A DNA stretch of 64,000 nucleotides from Struthidea cinerea (lineage: Eukaryota; Chordata; Aves; Passeriformes; Corcoracidae): assembly GCA_013397865.1 (NCBI GenBank), contig VZTI01001288.1:317446-381445 (forward strand). The letters are read 5' to 3'. Of the stretch, positions 9,331 through 21,149 are shown piece by piece (within the stretch, counting starts at the first letter, position 1; the number at the start of each line of letters is the position of its first letter). Position numbers and translations under genes: made by a program. Below the pieces are notes generated by a model that was given only the letters and a program-made list of their open reading frames with translations, was not told the DNA's origin and ran no database searches.

Positions 9331-12300
9331 CTCGAAGAGTGTTACCCAGAGGATGCCCAGGAAAGAAACCTCTGTGTGCCAGGGGCTTTCTTCTTTCCAC
9401 CCAGACAGGACAGGTTTTCACTCAGGGTGGTCAGAATGACTCATGTCCTGCCAGAAAAAAGCTGGGACCCATTTCTTGGTAAAAACAGGAATGGAGGGAA
9501 AGCCTGATTCACAATGTCTTAATTTTTCTTGAAAAAGTGCTTTTGAAGGCTTGCCTTGCTGTCAATTCAGATTCAGTGACCTGACGGTGCCTAGGCTGTC
9601 TTTTTCTCCTTGCTCCATTCCCGAAATGCAGTTACTGCACATTCAGGGGTTACAAATTCACACTCCTGACTTGCAGATTCTCAAATGCTTTCCCAACCCC
9701 AGGAGGGAGATTTCCCCATCCCTCCAGACTCCCCCATGTGATGCTCTGGCTGTGACTCCCTCTCAGCTCCGTCCTTTCCACATCCTCTCCTCATTTTCCA
9801 CCCCAGGCTCTGCAGCAGCCCTTTGCTGAGCACCGGGGCGAGGTGATAGGCTTGGAGCAACCCTCAGTTCTCCGGTTTCTGCTCCATTTTTACTGCACCA
9901 CAACACTTTTTCCCTCTCCATGTTTGTGGCTGGAAAACTTCTGAGACTGTTTTCCTCATTGAAACTTCCAGCTGGGTTAATTTTGACAGTTCTTATTTTA
10001 CCTCTTCTCTCCCCAGCCTCCAAGATGCTCCTCTGTTGCTTTTGCACCCCTTTTTGCACACTTGGTAGGACTCCCCTGATGATGCCACATTAAGATATCC
10101 ATGTGGGACAGGGAGGAGACCTTCCTCTTCAGCAGGGAGGCAGATTTGACAGCATTTTTTGGTGTTTCCTAATAGAAATTCCAACGCCCTTGATCACAGC
10201 AGTCACCGAGCCCTTCCAACTCTGACTCCTCCAGCTCTACATCCTTTTTGATGTTGGAAGCCACGGTGTCACTTAGAGGGAGTCAGTGGTGATCACTCAG
10301 TTCAAAGCTCTTTGCCATGACTTAGGAAGCGCTTTTGCAGTGCTTAGCCAAAAGCAGGGCAGAAACAGCAACTCCCGAGGAAGCCCATGCAGGAATAACT
10401 GGGCTCCACCAGGACAGTAGAATGATTTCTCCAATTTCCCCCCAGGAAATCTCCATCAAGAGCAGAATTCCCGGCAGCTTCCCTCTCTCCAACACGCTCC
10501 AGAGGTCATTGCCAAGGTCCAGTCTCAGTCAGACCTCAGTCCCAGCATCACATCAGTCTCACAAACACAAATCTGTCCTGGACAGATTCTGCCTGGTCCC
10601 TGATGGATCTCTTTTCTTTGCATCAGCAGCACAGCAGTGGCTTGTGATTTATCAGATCTCCACACCGAGGCTCCTGCTGCTCCGCAGAAATCCTGCCAGC
10701 GAGTCTGAACCTACTCATGCGATAATTTTAAGGGCTTTTGTGGTCTTGATTGGAGAATTTGTCTCTTCAGGTAATATTTCTTCCATCCCTGAAGTCTCTG
10801 TGTGAATTTCATGGACTTATTTGGCCCTTTAAGTCCTCCCTTGCTGGGGAGAAAGTTCCTGTGAGCTCATGGATGGCTGTGCTCTGTCTGCCCTTCCATA
10901 GGATCCTTCTTGTTCAGGCCACTCTGAAATCCGCCTTTTATCCTCTGCCACTTTTGATTTGTTGGTGTTTCTTCTTCCACCAGTACTTTTTTCCAGGCCT
11001 GGTTTTAAGTACAAGGGAGGTTTACATATATTACATTGTTTATAGCCGACATTTCTCCTCCAGTTTAGCTGGAAACGCTGCATCAGGGGTGGTCCTTGCC
11101 TCACTTCAAATCACCTTGAATCTCCCACCGGCCACAAATTGCTGCCACTTCCCACTGAGTGCTGCGGAGCACTTTGAGCCTGGCTTTGCCTGATGGCCAA
11201 GGGCCCAGGTAACCTGTGCTTCTGCAAATTCCCCTTCCAAAGAAATAAAACTCTCCATTTCCAGCTTGGAGGGGGGGGAAAAAATCACAACACCCCCACC
11301 CCCCCAAAAAAAAACCCAGGAAAAAAACCCCATGATCTCAGCAAGCCTGAGAAATTCCTCCGGGATGGATATTTGGCACTCTCCTGTCAGCTGAATCCAT
11401 GGACAGCCTATTTTGATGAGCTGCAGTGAGACCTTGGATTTGGGCAATCTCCAGTGGATGACGAGCTGCTCACCAGAGCCCTTTCAAACCAGCTCAGCTC
11501 CAAAGAATTGCTTCCCTTCCATCAGATGAGTCCTTACCCCCGCCCCTTCTGTGGGGGATTTCTTCCTGCTGATGTTCTTTTTGCAGTGGACAGGGAACTT
11601 AGAAAGGATAGGAAAAAATTGTCTTCCTGTGATGCTGTCATTAAATGTATGCTCTGGGAACTGCCTTCTTGGCAGAAATGTGGACGAATCATATATTTCC
11701 TTCAGTTTTTCCTTGGAAATACATAAAAAAAAATGACAGCAGTCACAAAGCTGTATTGTTACCAGTGAATGCTGTTTGGGGAAACCTTGTTTTGCTGTTT
11801 CTTTTCCATACCTTTATCTGGGAGGTTTTTTTTGGCTGCTTTTCTCTCGCATGGGCAGTAAAGTTCAAATCGTTGTAGGATTTGGAGCTTCACCGACAAA
11901 AAAAGTCAGAACTTGACAAAATGCCCACTAATGGAAGTGGAAAGTCTCCCACTGACTTTGAGAAAGATTTGCTCGTGTCAGAGAACATCCAAGAAATGTT
12001 TTATTTTATGATGCTTTCAGAGTTCAGGAAATGGTGACTCTTTAACTCAGAAGAGTAGATGAATGCTGGCTCACACATTTGCACAATTTTTTTCCTGCTC
12101 CAGCATCACTATTTGACTTTGGAATGGACACTGCTGAGGACAAAGCACTAACATGGAAATGTCCTATTTTTTGCCCCTGTTGTCATCATAGACTGCCCAA
12201 TAGTCTTAAATTTTACTTTAAAACAGTATTTGGCCAACCAACTTGAAATTTGAAGAAAACTGATTTAGGAATGGGATTGTCCTTCCCAGGGGCCATCCTG

Positions 12301-13005
12301 GGTTGTTCAGGAGGTGACAAATGACCACCATTGCAGTCCACCTCATCCTTACAATCACAAAATTGCATGAAGTAGGTAATTACTGACAACGTGCGCTTCA
12401 AATCTCAGTTCTCATGCAGAGGACAGAAGGTTTCATCTGCAGAGAAATGTTCTGGAAACCAGGGAAATTCTGCTGCAGCCTCTGGAAAGCAGCGTGGTGT
12501 GGGAGGTGGAAAGGGGTTATAAAAAGTGGAAACATAAATGAGGTGTTTGGTGCAGGCAAAAACGAGGCTCTGCTTGTCTGGTGCTGCTCCCGTGGCAGCC
12601 AAACTGTCAGGATGCTTGGTGCCTCCAATCCCTGAAGAAGGGTCATCCCAACATGCTGATGAGGACATTTTTGGGTCTTAGGCTCTGTTAAACACCAAAA
12701 TATTTTGAAGTAACAAAACCCGTGAAGTTGACACCAAGAAAAAGGAAAAAGAAGAAAGAAAAGGGGCCCGTGTTTTGTGGTTAACAATAAACGAGCGTCA
12801 CATCTCTTTCCAAAGCAGAAACCTCTCGATTTTTGCTTCTGTCTCGTTCAATTACGCTCAAAGGGCCACACTTAAGAAGTGCAGGAAAAAGGAGTCAGAG
12901 CTTTACAATAAAAGACATGAAGTTGTGTTCCACAGTGCCAGCCTTTGCTTCCTGCAGTTCACCTTCTGGAGAGCAGTCAGGATGTGATGTCAGGGCTGGG
13001 CTGGT
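9331..13005. other. Unique non-coding stretch
   Basis: No repeat family or gene is recognised. The plus frame 10335-10805 (156 codons) is Ser/Pro-rich without domain content. A G-run and A-runs near 11270-11330 make a low-complexity patch. The right end runs into an assembly gap. Confidence 0.55.
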
Positions 13006-13104
13006 NNNNNNNNNNNNNNNNNNNNNNNNNNNNNNNNNNNNNNNNNNNNNNNNNNNNNNNNNNNNNNNNNNNNNNNNNNNNNNNNNNNNNNNNNNNNNNN
13101 NNNN
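13006..13104. other. Assembly gap (99 N)
   Basis: Ninety-nine unknown bases. The sequence on the left ends in GGGCTGGGCTGGT and on the right resumes GGCTGGCAGG, so the gap probably contains a GGCTG-type tandem repeat that failed to assemble. Open frames drawn through it are artefacts. Confidence 0.98.
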
Positions 13105-15630
13105 GGCTGGCAGGTAAGCCCTGGCACCTGGGCACGTCCTGGGTTGGCAGCTGTGTACCCACCCATGTTCACTGCCAGGCTCTTTCAGAGAATCTTAATA
13201 AATATCAAATAATATAATATTAAATAATAATAAATAATAAATAATTTCTGATGGCTGATTAATCAGCCCATGGCATCCCATTTTCTTGTCTCAGATAGAA
13301 AATTTGGAAGAAACACTCCAAAAGAATGAACATTTTTCTTGGCCAAGACACAAACTTACCAAGAGTCTACATCTGAGGTGTTTAAATCTCTGAGGCTGGA
13401 CACAGTGGACCCACATGTGTTGTTCTGGCTCAGTGTAAATCTCACTTCTTGAAGGTTTAAGACTCCCACATAACCCATGCATGGGGTCTCCAGTTCACTC
13501 CCTTCCTGGGATTGCACTTGAAATTCTTTTCTCTCTCAAGTTTATCAGTTAATGTCCAGATTTTTTATTATTCCCATGCTGTGGCTTGAGTTTGTTGTTG
13601 TGGGTTGGAGCTGTTGGAGCTGCTGTTGGGAATCTTAGGGCAGCAAGGCACGGGCTCAGTGCTGCAGTGCTGCCCAGGCTTGGGCCTACATTCCCCTGCC
13701 TCCTGCGTGGCAGGCATGTCTCTGAGTCTACTCTCATCCTCTGATTTTTTCACCGGGATGGAAGCAAATCACGCAGATGCCTCTGTTCCCACTTTTATTC
13801 CAGCCACATAAAATGCAGAGAGCCTCTCCCGCTTTTGCTGATTTGTTTCAAAATTTATTGGAAGCTAAGGAGGGGCAAATGGGATATAACAGGGATGGTG
13901 CTGAGCCCAGACTGGGATACTGAACTGAAAAAGCTCTTGGATAGGGAGATAGGTAAGGAAGTGTGCTAGAGCATTAATAAGAAATAAATCTTCCTCTATT
14001 GTTTTTCTTTTCCAAGTAAATTTCTAACAGATACTCATTTACAGTTTGGATATCTGCCGTGAAATGTTTGACACACGGTTAACTTCATGCTGTTAATTAT
14101 TGGAGGCTTCTTGGAAGACTCCTGAGGGGTTTGGTGCAGAGCTGTGTGGCTCAGCAGTTCCTGTGCGGGAGAGGTGGCACCTTCTCCTGCCACCTCCTTG
14201 TTGTGGTGTCAGCTCTCCAGCCGGGGTGTCAGCACCTGCTTGGAAAATTCGTTCCCATTCATCATTCAGCCCTGTGCAGCAGGCACAGGATGTGCATCTT
14301 TTGGAACGGGGATTGCGTCGGGGAGAGGGGTCAGAGGAAGGCATAGAGCTGCAGAGTTCCACAGGTGGTTTAACTCCGAGCCTGTGAGAACTGGAGTGGA
14401 GCAGGCTGGAGACCCTCCTCTGCTCAGCGCTCAAGCCTTGTGATTTCTGACATCCAGGAGGTTCAGTGTCGAGTGCCAGCACGGTCCAGCGCTCTGCAGA
14501 GCCTTTCTTTCACCAGGTTCAAGCCTGGAGCAAGCCACAGGCTGGTTTGTGTGTACACAAGGGCTGGGGCTCGGGCTGGGCAGCCAGGGAACCACAGCCA
14601 GTGGGAGCAGCAGAGCTGAAAACTTCAAGCTCTGCTTTGTTCCCCATGAAGCCAGGGAACGTTAGATTCTCCTGCTTGCTGGGGAGGCAGGAAAGACAGG
14701 AATTTCAAAACTTCATTCCTTCAATTCGCCTTTCCCTCAAAAATGCTGCTCTTCCTTCAATTTCTTCTCTGGTCTCCAGCCTAAGCCAAGTTTTCATAAC
14801 TCCTTTTTCCCCCACCCTCTGGTTTGAATTACTGCAGTGTCTATCAGTTTTAGCTGACGTTGTGAATAAACTCTCCTAATGCAGAGAACATCTTGCTTTC
14901 TAAATCACTTAAGTGATAATCAAATTTAGCAGGATGATTTAGAGCCCAGGAAGTTTGGAGGGCGTGTTTATTTTACTAGAATTTTTTTGTACACAGAAGT
15001 GACCGTCCCTGCTAACTGTCCATATGAGGATCTTTAATTCAGAACTTTCCTTCACTGCCCCATTTCCACTTTTACTGTAATCCCGCGTTTTGGGGGATGC
15101 TAAAATCACAGCTTTTGTTGCCAGCGATGGACTAATGCTGAAAACTCCCCAGAGAGAAATGAGCTTTCATCCAAGCGTGGGCCAGACAGCCGATTCTTTT
15201 TCCTTAATGAGAACAACTGCTTGATGCTGCATCGTATTGAAGCTAATAGTAAGTTAAATAATAACAACAACAGCTGGTGGAAAGTGAAAGAATAGCAGGA
15301 AATAGCTCCTTAGGCATCCTATAGTTAGCTTGTGGCCTTCCTTGGCACAGGAGATGGTGGTGATGACTGCTGTTGTACGAACGCCATGGCTCCTACTCAA
15401 GAAAAACTAATCCTTATCTGCCTGAAAACTCTCAGTGGGAGGTTCCTGGAAAAGCACGTTGCAGTGCTGAGGTGGGAATGACAGACAATGACTTGCTGGG
15501 CAGGCAAGGTGACTGCTCACCACGGCTAGGAAACTCTGTCAGGGTTCCTTGGAGGCTTTCTGGGAAGCCTAGATAGTCTAAAATAAATAACATGGGAATT
15601 ACTGTTCCTGGAATCATAGTGCTTAATCTG
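13105..15630. other. Unique non-coding stretch
   Basis: An AATAAT-rich run lies at 13196-13245. The remainder is unique. Overlapping frames on both strands at 14093-14482 are mutual shadows in GC-rich sequence. The part at 14900-15300 is repeat-free and moderately AT-rich, and could be constrained, but shows no decisive motif. Confidence 0.55.
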
Positions 15631-15905
15631 TCATAGAATCACAGAACACAGAACAGTTTGGGTTTGAAGGGGCCTTAGAGATCATCTTGTTCCTGACACC
15701 TTCCACTATTCCAGGTTGCTCCAAGCCCCGTCCAACCTGTCCTTGGACGCTTGCAGGGATGGGGCAGCCACAGCTTGTCTGGGCAACCTGTGCCAGGGCC
15801 TCACCACCCTCACAGGAAATAATTTTTTTCTAATATCCCGTCTAAATCTACCCATTTTCAGTTTAAATCCATGCTTCATTTCTCCTAAGATCCCTCTATT
15901 CCCTG
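15631..15905 (-). mobile_element. CR1 LINE, 3' fragment
   Basis: Read on plus, this starts with the reverse-complement octamer tail (TCATAGAATCACAGAA) and continues through the CR1 hallmarks CACCTTCCACTATTCCAGG, GTTGCTCCAAGCCCCGTCC, GATGGGGCAGCCACAGC and CTGGGCAACCTGTGCCAGG. The element is therefore on the minus strand with its 3' end at 15631. Similarity fades around 15900. It is non-coding and diverged by many point changes. Confidence 0.94.
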
Positions 15906-17677
15906 AAATCAGTGGTCAGCTGAATAGGAGGGGGTTTTGTGTACAGCAGTTGTCAGGTTTCCATTGCAAAATCACTCCTCGGCTCTACCTGCCTCCGATT
16001 TGACTCTGCAGAAAAGCTTTTCCAGCCTTATTTTGGATCCTAATGTCTGTGAATTAAAAGCTGGAGGGCCACGGCAAAGCAGTCTGAGCTCCCAAGCAGT
16101 GTGAGGGCCAGCAGCCTGTCCCCAGTCTGACATTTCCATCCCTGCACTGACAGATTCTGCCTCAGGCAGCTCTAATTAGAGGTAAGATTGTGTGAGGATC
16201 TGAGCAGATTTATTCACTTGTTCTGCATATCTTGACACCAGCAAGGTTTTCTCCAGAGTCTGCACATTAATTTTGACATTAGATTTCCTTATAGGTTTCT
16301 AAGTTCATGCTTCTAATAAACTTGGCCAGCACTTTTTCCAGCGATGCCCACAGCATGCTTCATTTTAAGACCGACGGAGCAAGCCGAGACTTTCTAGTTG
16401 TTTTATTTCCAGAACTCAGGCTGGGAATTACACAAGGAGCTAAAACATGCTCGAACCTCTTATCAGCATCATCAGATATATATCACGGCGTTACACAGGG
16501 AGGGCTGTCTGCACAACAACTGGGAAAAGGTGTGAGTCATCGCTTCGTACTCCATCTCCGTGAGGGGAGCGTCACACCACAGCTCGTAAGATGCGATTGC
16601 ACGTGAAAGGGAAGATTTCAGCTATCCAGGGTTATCGCTGAGATTTTGCAATAGAAATGACCCGCGATTCACTTCTAATTTTGGAAGGTTTGGCAGTTGT
16701 TGGTGTGGGGGTTTTTTTGAGTGAATGAAAAGCAGCAAGGAATGCACCCTGTGAGATCCAGAGCCCTCCGCTGCACAAAGGCATCGACGCTGTTCGGACA
16801 CATAAAGGGCAAAGGACTTGCCAAACAGTTGTGTCCTGACACTTCACCATTGGCTGAAAATTGACATCCGCACAGGACTCCCTATCAGCTCAGCTGCCTC
16901 TTGTACTCGTCAGGTTGGCTCAGGAGCTGCTTTTTCTGCAGCCGTGAATATGTGCATACCTCACGTGTGCCATTTCAGCTGTCTTGCTGCAGATCTGCCA
17001 TCAGCCACGGAGGTCATGTGCATCTGATGGCCAGAGGGACGAATGAGGCTGAGAAAAATCAATAAAGACCCTACAGAGCAGCCCAGGAATCCTTCCAAAT
17101 GGCGGGAATCTGCTGCAGACCTGACCTTTCCAAGCATTTGGTGTTATTTCAGAAAGCTCAGCCCCAGTGAGAACAGCTTCTTTGCTAAGTAAATTGAAGG
17201 ATTTTGTGACTAGTGCCTCTGTTCTCTGGGCTGTTTCTTTCTGACTTGACAAAATTTCATCCCACTACTCCTGTGCAGTCTCTTTTCCAAGAAATGAACA
17301 GCCAAGCTGTGGCCAGTGTGTGTATCACGGGAACATGAGCGGGAAGAGACATTTAGAAGCAAGGACTACCCAAAACCTCGATAGTTAACTTGATTGGAGT
17401 GATTAATATTAACTACACATAACAAAACACAAAGTTTTGGGAGGTTTGGGGCGAAAACAAACAGTGCTGTTTCCCATGAACTCCTCTGCTGCCTGGCTGA
17501 GTTCCGCTCTTACCCCAAATGTTCACATTGTTTACTCCTTTCAAGACCTGGATAGTCACATTGACCAAATATTGGGTTTAGAGTTATGATTAATCTTTTG
17601 TTCTTCTTGCCAAGGACAAACAAAACGCAACGATGTGGGGAAGAAGTTCAGCTGAAGTCTTCAGGCGCTTTGAATGA
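15906..17677. other. Unique sequence containing a CpG-enriched patch
   Basis: Most of the stretch is unremarkable. Within 16341-16660 I count about 17 CpGs, for example CCGACGGAG, CACGGCG and CCCGCGA, clearly above the flanks. Open frames there are under 100 codons and have no domain. Confidence 0.45.
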
Positions 17678-17721
17678 AGGACAGATGTTGGTCTAGAGGA
17701 CAGATGTTGGTCTAGAGGACA
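17678..17721. repeat. 19-bp tandem duplication (2.3 copies)
   Basis: The unit occupies 17678-17696 and is repeated perfectly at 17697-17715, followed by six bases of a third copy. Each unit contains ACAGATGTTGGTCTAG. Perfect identity indicates a young slippage event. Confidence 0.93.
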
Positions 17722-18260
17722 CTGTGACTCAGCCACACACACCTGTATTACCTTTGGAAATATCACAGGGTTTTTGCAGAAGGGCGGCGGGATTGTTGTA
17801 ACAGGTCTTTCTGGCTTTCAGATGCATGATTCTACACATCCTCTCATTAAAATAAAGCCTTTTCCTGAGGATTTTAAGAAGCTGAACACAAACTGCTGAT
17901 TCCTGGATGGAGTAACTCCCTCCAGCCACCATAAGCTGTGAAATGCCTCTTTTACCAACATCATTACAGCTCTTATTCAAGGTCCACTGGACTCTGCAGC
18001 TCTTCACTGACCCTTGCTGGCCTTAGGCTGATGCATTTATACACACAAAAAAAGCTGTCTTGAAAATTTTTTGAGGTTGGGTTTTGCTGCCACTTTACAT
18101 ATTGAACATGACTGAGGTTTGGGTAATTGTTGCAATGGTGAAAAGCAGCAGAAATTGAGCTCACCCGAACAATCGCTCTTGTCTGATGATCTGGGATTGA
18201 TTAGGGCCCTTTGTAGATGTCTGAAAATCAGTTCATATCCTTTGCTTCGTGGGCAAACCG
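17722..18260. other. Unique sequence upstream of a possible promoter
   Basis: No repeat or exon is recognised. It lies directly upstream of the TATA-containing block at 18261. Confidence 0.5.
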
Positions 18261-18420
18261 TATAAAACGCATTTAGTGTCCCACTGAGTGCTGCTCACAC
18301 TGAATCCCGTGTTTATTTTCGGTCACAGGCTCGGTGGGGAGCTGCGCAAACAAAGCTGCCGGGAGCGAACACGCGCACACGCGGAGAGGCTGCCAAGCAC
18401 ACGGTGCCAATCCGGGTAAG
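18261..18420 (+). promoter_or_regulatory. Candidate TATA promoter with CpG-dense first exon and splice donor
   Basis: TATAAAA stands at 18261-18267. An initiator-like TCACACT is centred on A18297, 36 bases downstream, slightly beyond the usual 30-32. Then comes a very CpG-dense stretch, about 14 CpGs in 18306-18440, including ACGCGC and ACGCGG. A strong donor, GG|GTAAGC, cuts after 18415. Together these would make a first exon of about 120 bases. It contains no ATG-initiated frame of note: the open frame crossing it begins at a GTG and reads through the donor. If real it would more likely be a 5' untranslated exon or part of a non-coding RNA. No acceptor partner was identified. Confidence 0.35.
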
Positions 18421-21055
18421 CCTCGTGTAAACACCGAGTCTAGACAAAATGATCTAGAGACAGAAGCCAGCTCTGATGTCAAAGGAGATCAAGTGTTGAT
18501 AAAATTGCCTGAACCGGGGAGCCAGAGGGGTTTTGTGTTAAACTTGGATAGTGCTCAGCGGTGATGTTTTTGCTCAGGTTGAGTTAATGGAGTTTTTGAC
18601 TTAATATATTACTTCAGACTTCCTAACCCTGCATCCAGGATCTGCGTTAACAGGTCCGAAAAGCCTTTGCTTTGCTTAGTCCTTAGGTGTCTTTCTGGAC
18701 TGCAGAGTGCTGAGCCCATCTCCGGGTGAGGCCTTCGCGCTGTATCCAGTGCACGTCCTCCCTGCTGCCTCCAGGATGCTGCCTGCAGTGAACGGGTCTG
18801 TGATCCCGGGGACAGACCAACTCCCCTGGGCCCCAAATCCCCTTTCCATGTCTGCTGCCTCCCACAAACACAGTGGATTCCTGCACTGCAGCAGCTATTC
18901 TCAAACAAGTGCCATGGCCTTCAGTTCTGTGGATACTCCGGAGTGTGTGATGTGGGGCTGGTGTGGGCAGCGGCTCGGAAACTTCTGCACACTTCTTTGC
19001 AGTTCCAAGAAGGGCCTTGAGGTGAGGAATAGCTGAAGCCCAGGAGCTGAGCAACACTTACAGTCTGGAAATGCACCCCCAGCAAACCTGCAGTGATGAA
19101 ATAAAGCACAAGCTCCGACCCATCTGTGCCACGCTTTTGCCATTAGAGCTGTGGGATGGCTTCTCGAGGCTCTGGTATCTCTGCTTATCATGTACATCAC
19201 CAAGAACATGCTGCCCCTGCCCAGAGCACTCAAAAATGCTTAACCAGCCCCTTTCTATGCTCCACTGCTCCTCTTAGGCCTTGAATGCTTTGTCTGAGAT
19301 CTGTGTCACATACTCTGCTCAGAGTTAAGTCTGATTGTTCATGTTGCAGGAGTGGTTGATCATGTCCCAGTTTGTCTTGAGGTTGTCCTGCCAACATCTG
19401 CACACACTCTGTTCTCAAAGGCAAACTTCTAGCCTGATTTCTGGAACACTGCAGCAAAGTTTCCCCAGACCAGAATAACAAACAAACTAGCAAACAAAAG
19501 TTATTCATGGGAAGCGATTTAGAGTGCAGAACAGTCTGTCTCTCACTAATCAGGTTAGGGTCATAATAAGCGCCATGAAAGAGGAAGCCTGGTGTGTGGT
19601 TCCTGTGGCGGGACAGATGTCCCACAGCCTGTGTCCTCGGCTGTCTCTGTTCCCAAGGCACTGTCCTGCTCTGGTCTGCTTCAGGGCTACCTCCAACCTC
19701 TCCCAAAAGATGATCTTCTTTGCTTCCAGCTGGGCAGCTACTTCATCTGCTGGATGCTTCTCCTCTGGCCCCTTGGCCGGTGACATGTGGATGAACACTG
19801 GGACTGAACCATGCCGTGGGTGCTCCTGGAGAGCTGCCCTGAGGCACCCATGGGGATATCACAGTCCTGACTCTACCAGTGCAAGGGCCACCACCTGCAG
19901 TGGCCCCTCTGATGCCACTGTCCCTCCCAGGCAGGAGATGTGCCAACAGGAACTGTGCCCGTGGAGGCTGTGCCCCCTCCCCTCATGAGGGAAAGCTCTA
20001 GGGAAGATGCTCTTTCATATTTCCTCCAGCTGGCCCCAGAGGCACAGAAAAGCCCTGAAATGAGGGAAGTCATATAATCTATGTTTTGGATTTGGCTTAA
20101 AAGCGTGTTAACCCCCCTCCCTTTTTTTCTTTCGGTGGGATTTCCTTTGCTTTACGGAGCAGCTGCAGGCTGCGAGGTCCCAGAATTGTAATTCTGGCCA
20201 CCACATACTGTCACAGTGTGCATTACACATCCAATAAAGCCTGACTATTGCGTCCTCTGGGCACACTTTAAAATAATTGCTTGTAAAAGCACATGCTCAT
20301 CTCAGCTGCACTCATCTGAGGGACCAGCGACAAAAAAGGTTCCCTGACTTCCCAAAATGCAAGTTCTCCTTATTGTCCTTGTACCTCTCATTGTCCCCAA
20401 CCTCAAACCCAAGGTTTTCCAAGGGTATCACACAATGTTTGCCTCTAGCGCTTCAGCCTCGCTCAGCTGCGTGGAGGTGGCCCAACATGCAGCAGAAAAA
20501 GCATCTTGGGGACGAGGGGGTGGCAGAGGAAAGAGAGTGGGATTGTCCTGTCTATCCTGTAGGAGATGAAGGACCAAACAACAGCAAAAGCTGTTGGCTT
20601 GTCTGCCATCATCTGTCACCCTGATGGCTGCCATCACTCTGGTGTTGTTCAAACATCAAAACTCCTGCGTAACACCAAGGAAAAACAACTTCTCCGGCCA
20701 ACACGGCCCACAAACCCCAGAGACTTTTCATTTCCTCCATCTCTAAAATCCTCTGTGCAAGAAAGGAGCCCGTAGCCCTTTCTTGGCTCTTCCACCTGGT
20801 CTCAGAGTGACTATTAGAAATTAGTGATGAGTGAACATCCGCTGCTTTGCAGTTTGGGGTCACTTGACTTTAAATAAGCATCCAAACGTTCGCAGCGGAA
20901 CCAGCCAAAGCTCATTTGTCTTGAAATTTTCTCACGCGATTTCAGGCACAGTTTCTTCTGGCCACAGCTGGGAGTATCAGGAGAATAGTCCTCTTTGCTG
21001 TGTTTTGGCATGGTTGGCTCTAGTGCTAGCCAGGACTGGAAGTTGGAAGAATAAT
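18421..21055. other. Unique non-coding stretch
   Basis: No repeat family is recognised. The region 18600-20060 has many overlapping frames on both strands, up to 158 codons at minus 19230-19706, with no domain. This could be very old, unrecognisable element sequence or simply GC-rich unique DNA. Confidence 0.5.
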
Positions 21056-21069
21056 TATCTTTCTATCTG

Positions 21070-21115
<46 letters not shown>

Positions 21116-21149
21116 CACCTATCCACCTATCTATTTATCTATCCATCTA
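21056..21149. repeat. TATC (GATA) tetranucleotide microsatellite
   Basis: The perfect core of 11 CTAT units is at 21071-21114. It is bordered by imperfect units (CTGT, CCAC, TTTA variants) out to 21149. The long perfect core predicts length polymorphism between individuals. The Ser/Tyr/Ile-rich frame through it is a repeat artefact. Confidence 0.97.

Noticed and set aside
10335..10805. 156-codon plus frame
   Set aside because: Ser/Pro-rich, no domain, no flanking splice signals; likely chance.
19230..19706. 158-codon minus frame, considered as retroviral remnant
   Set aside because: No gag, pol or env motif could be seen and no LTR pair flanks it.
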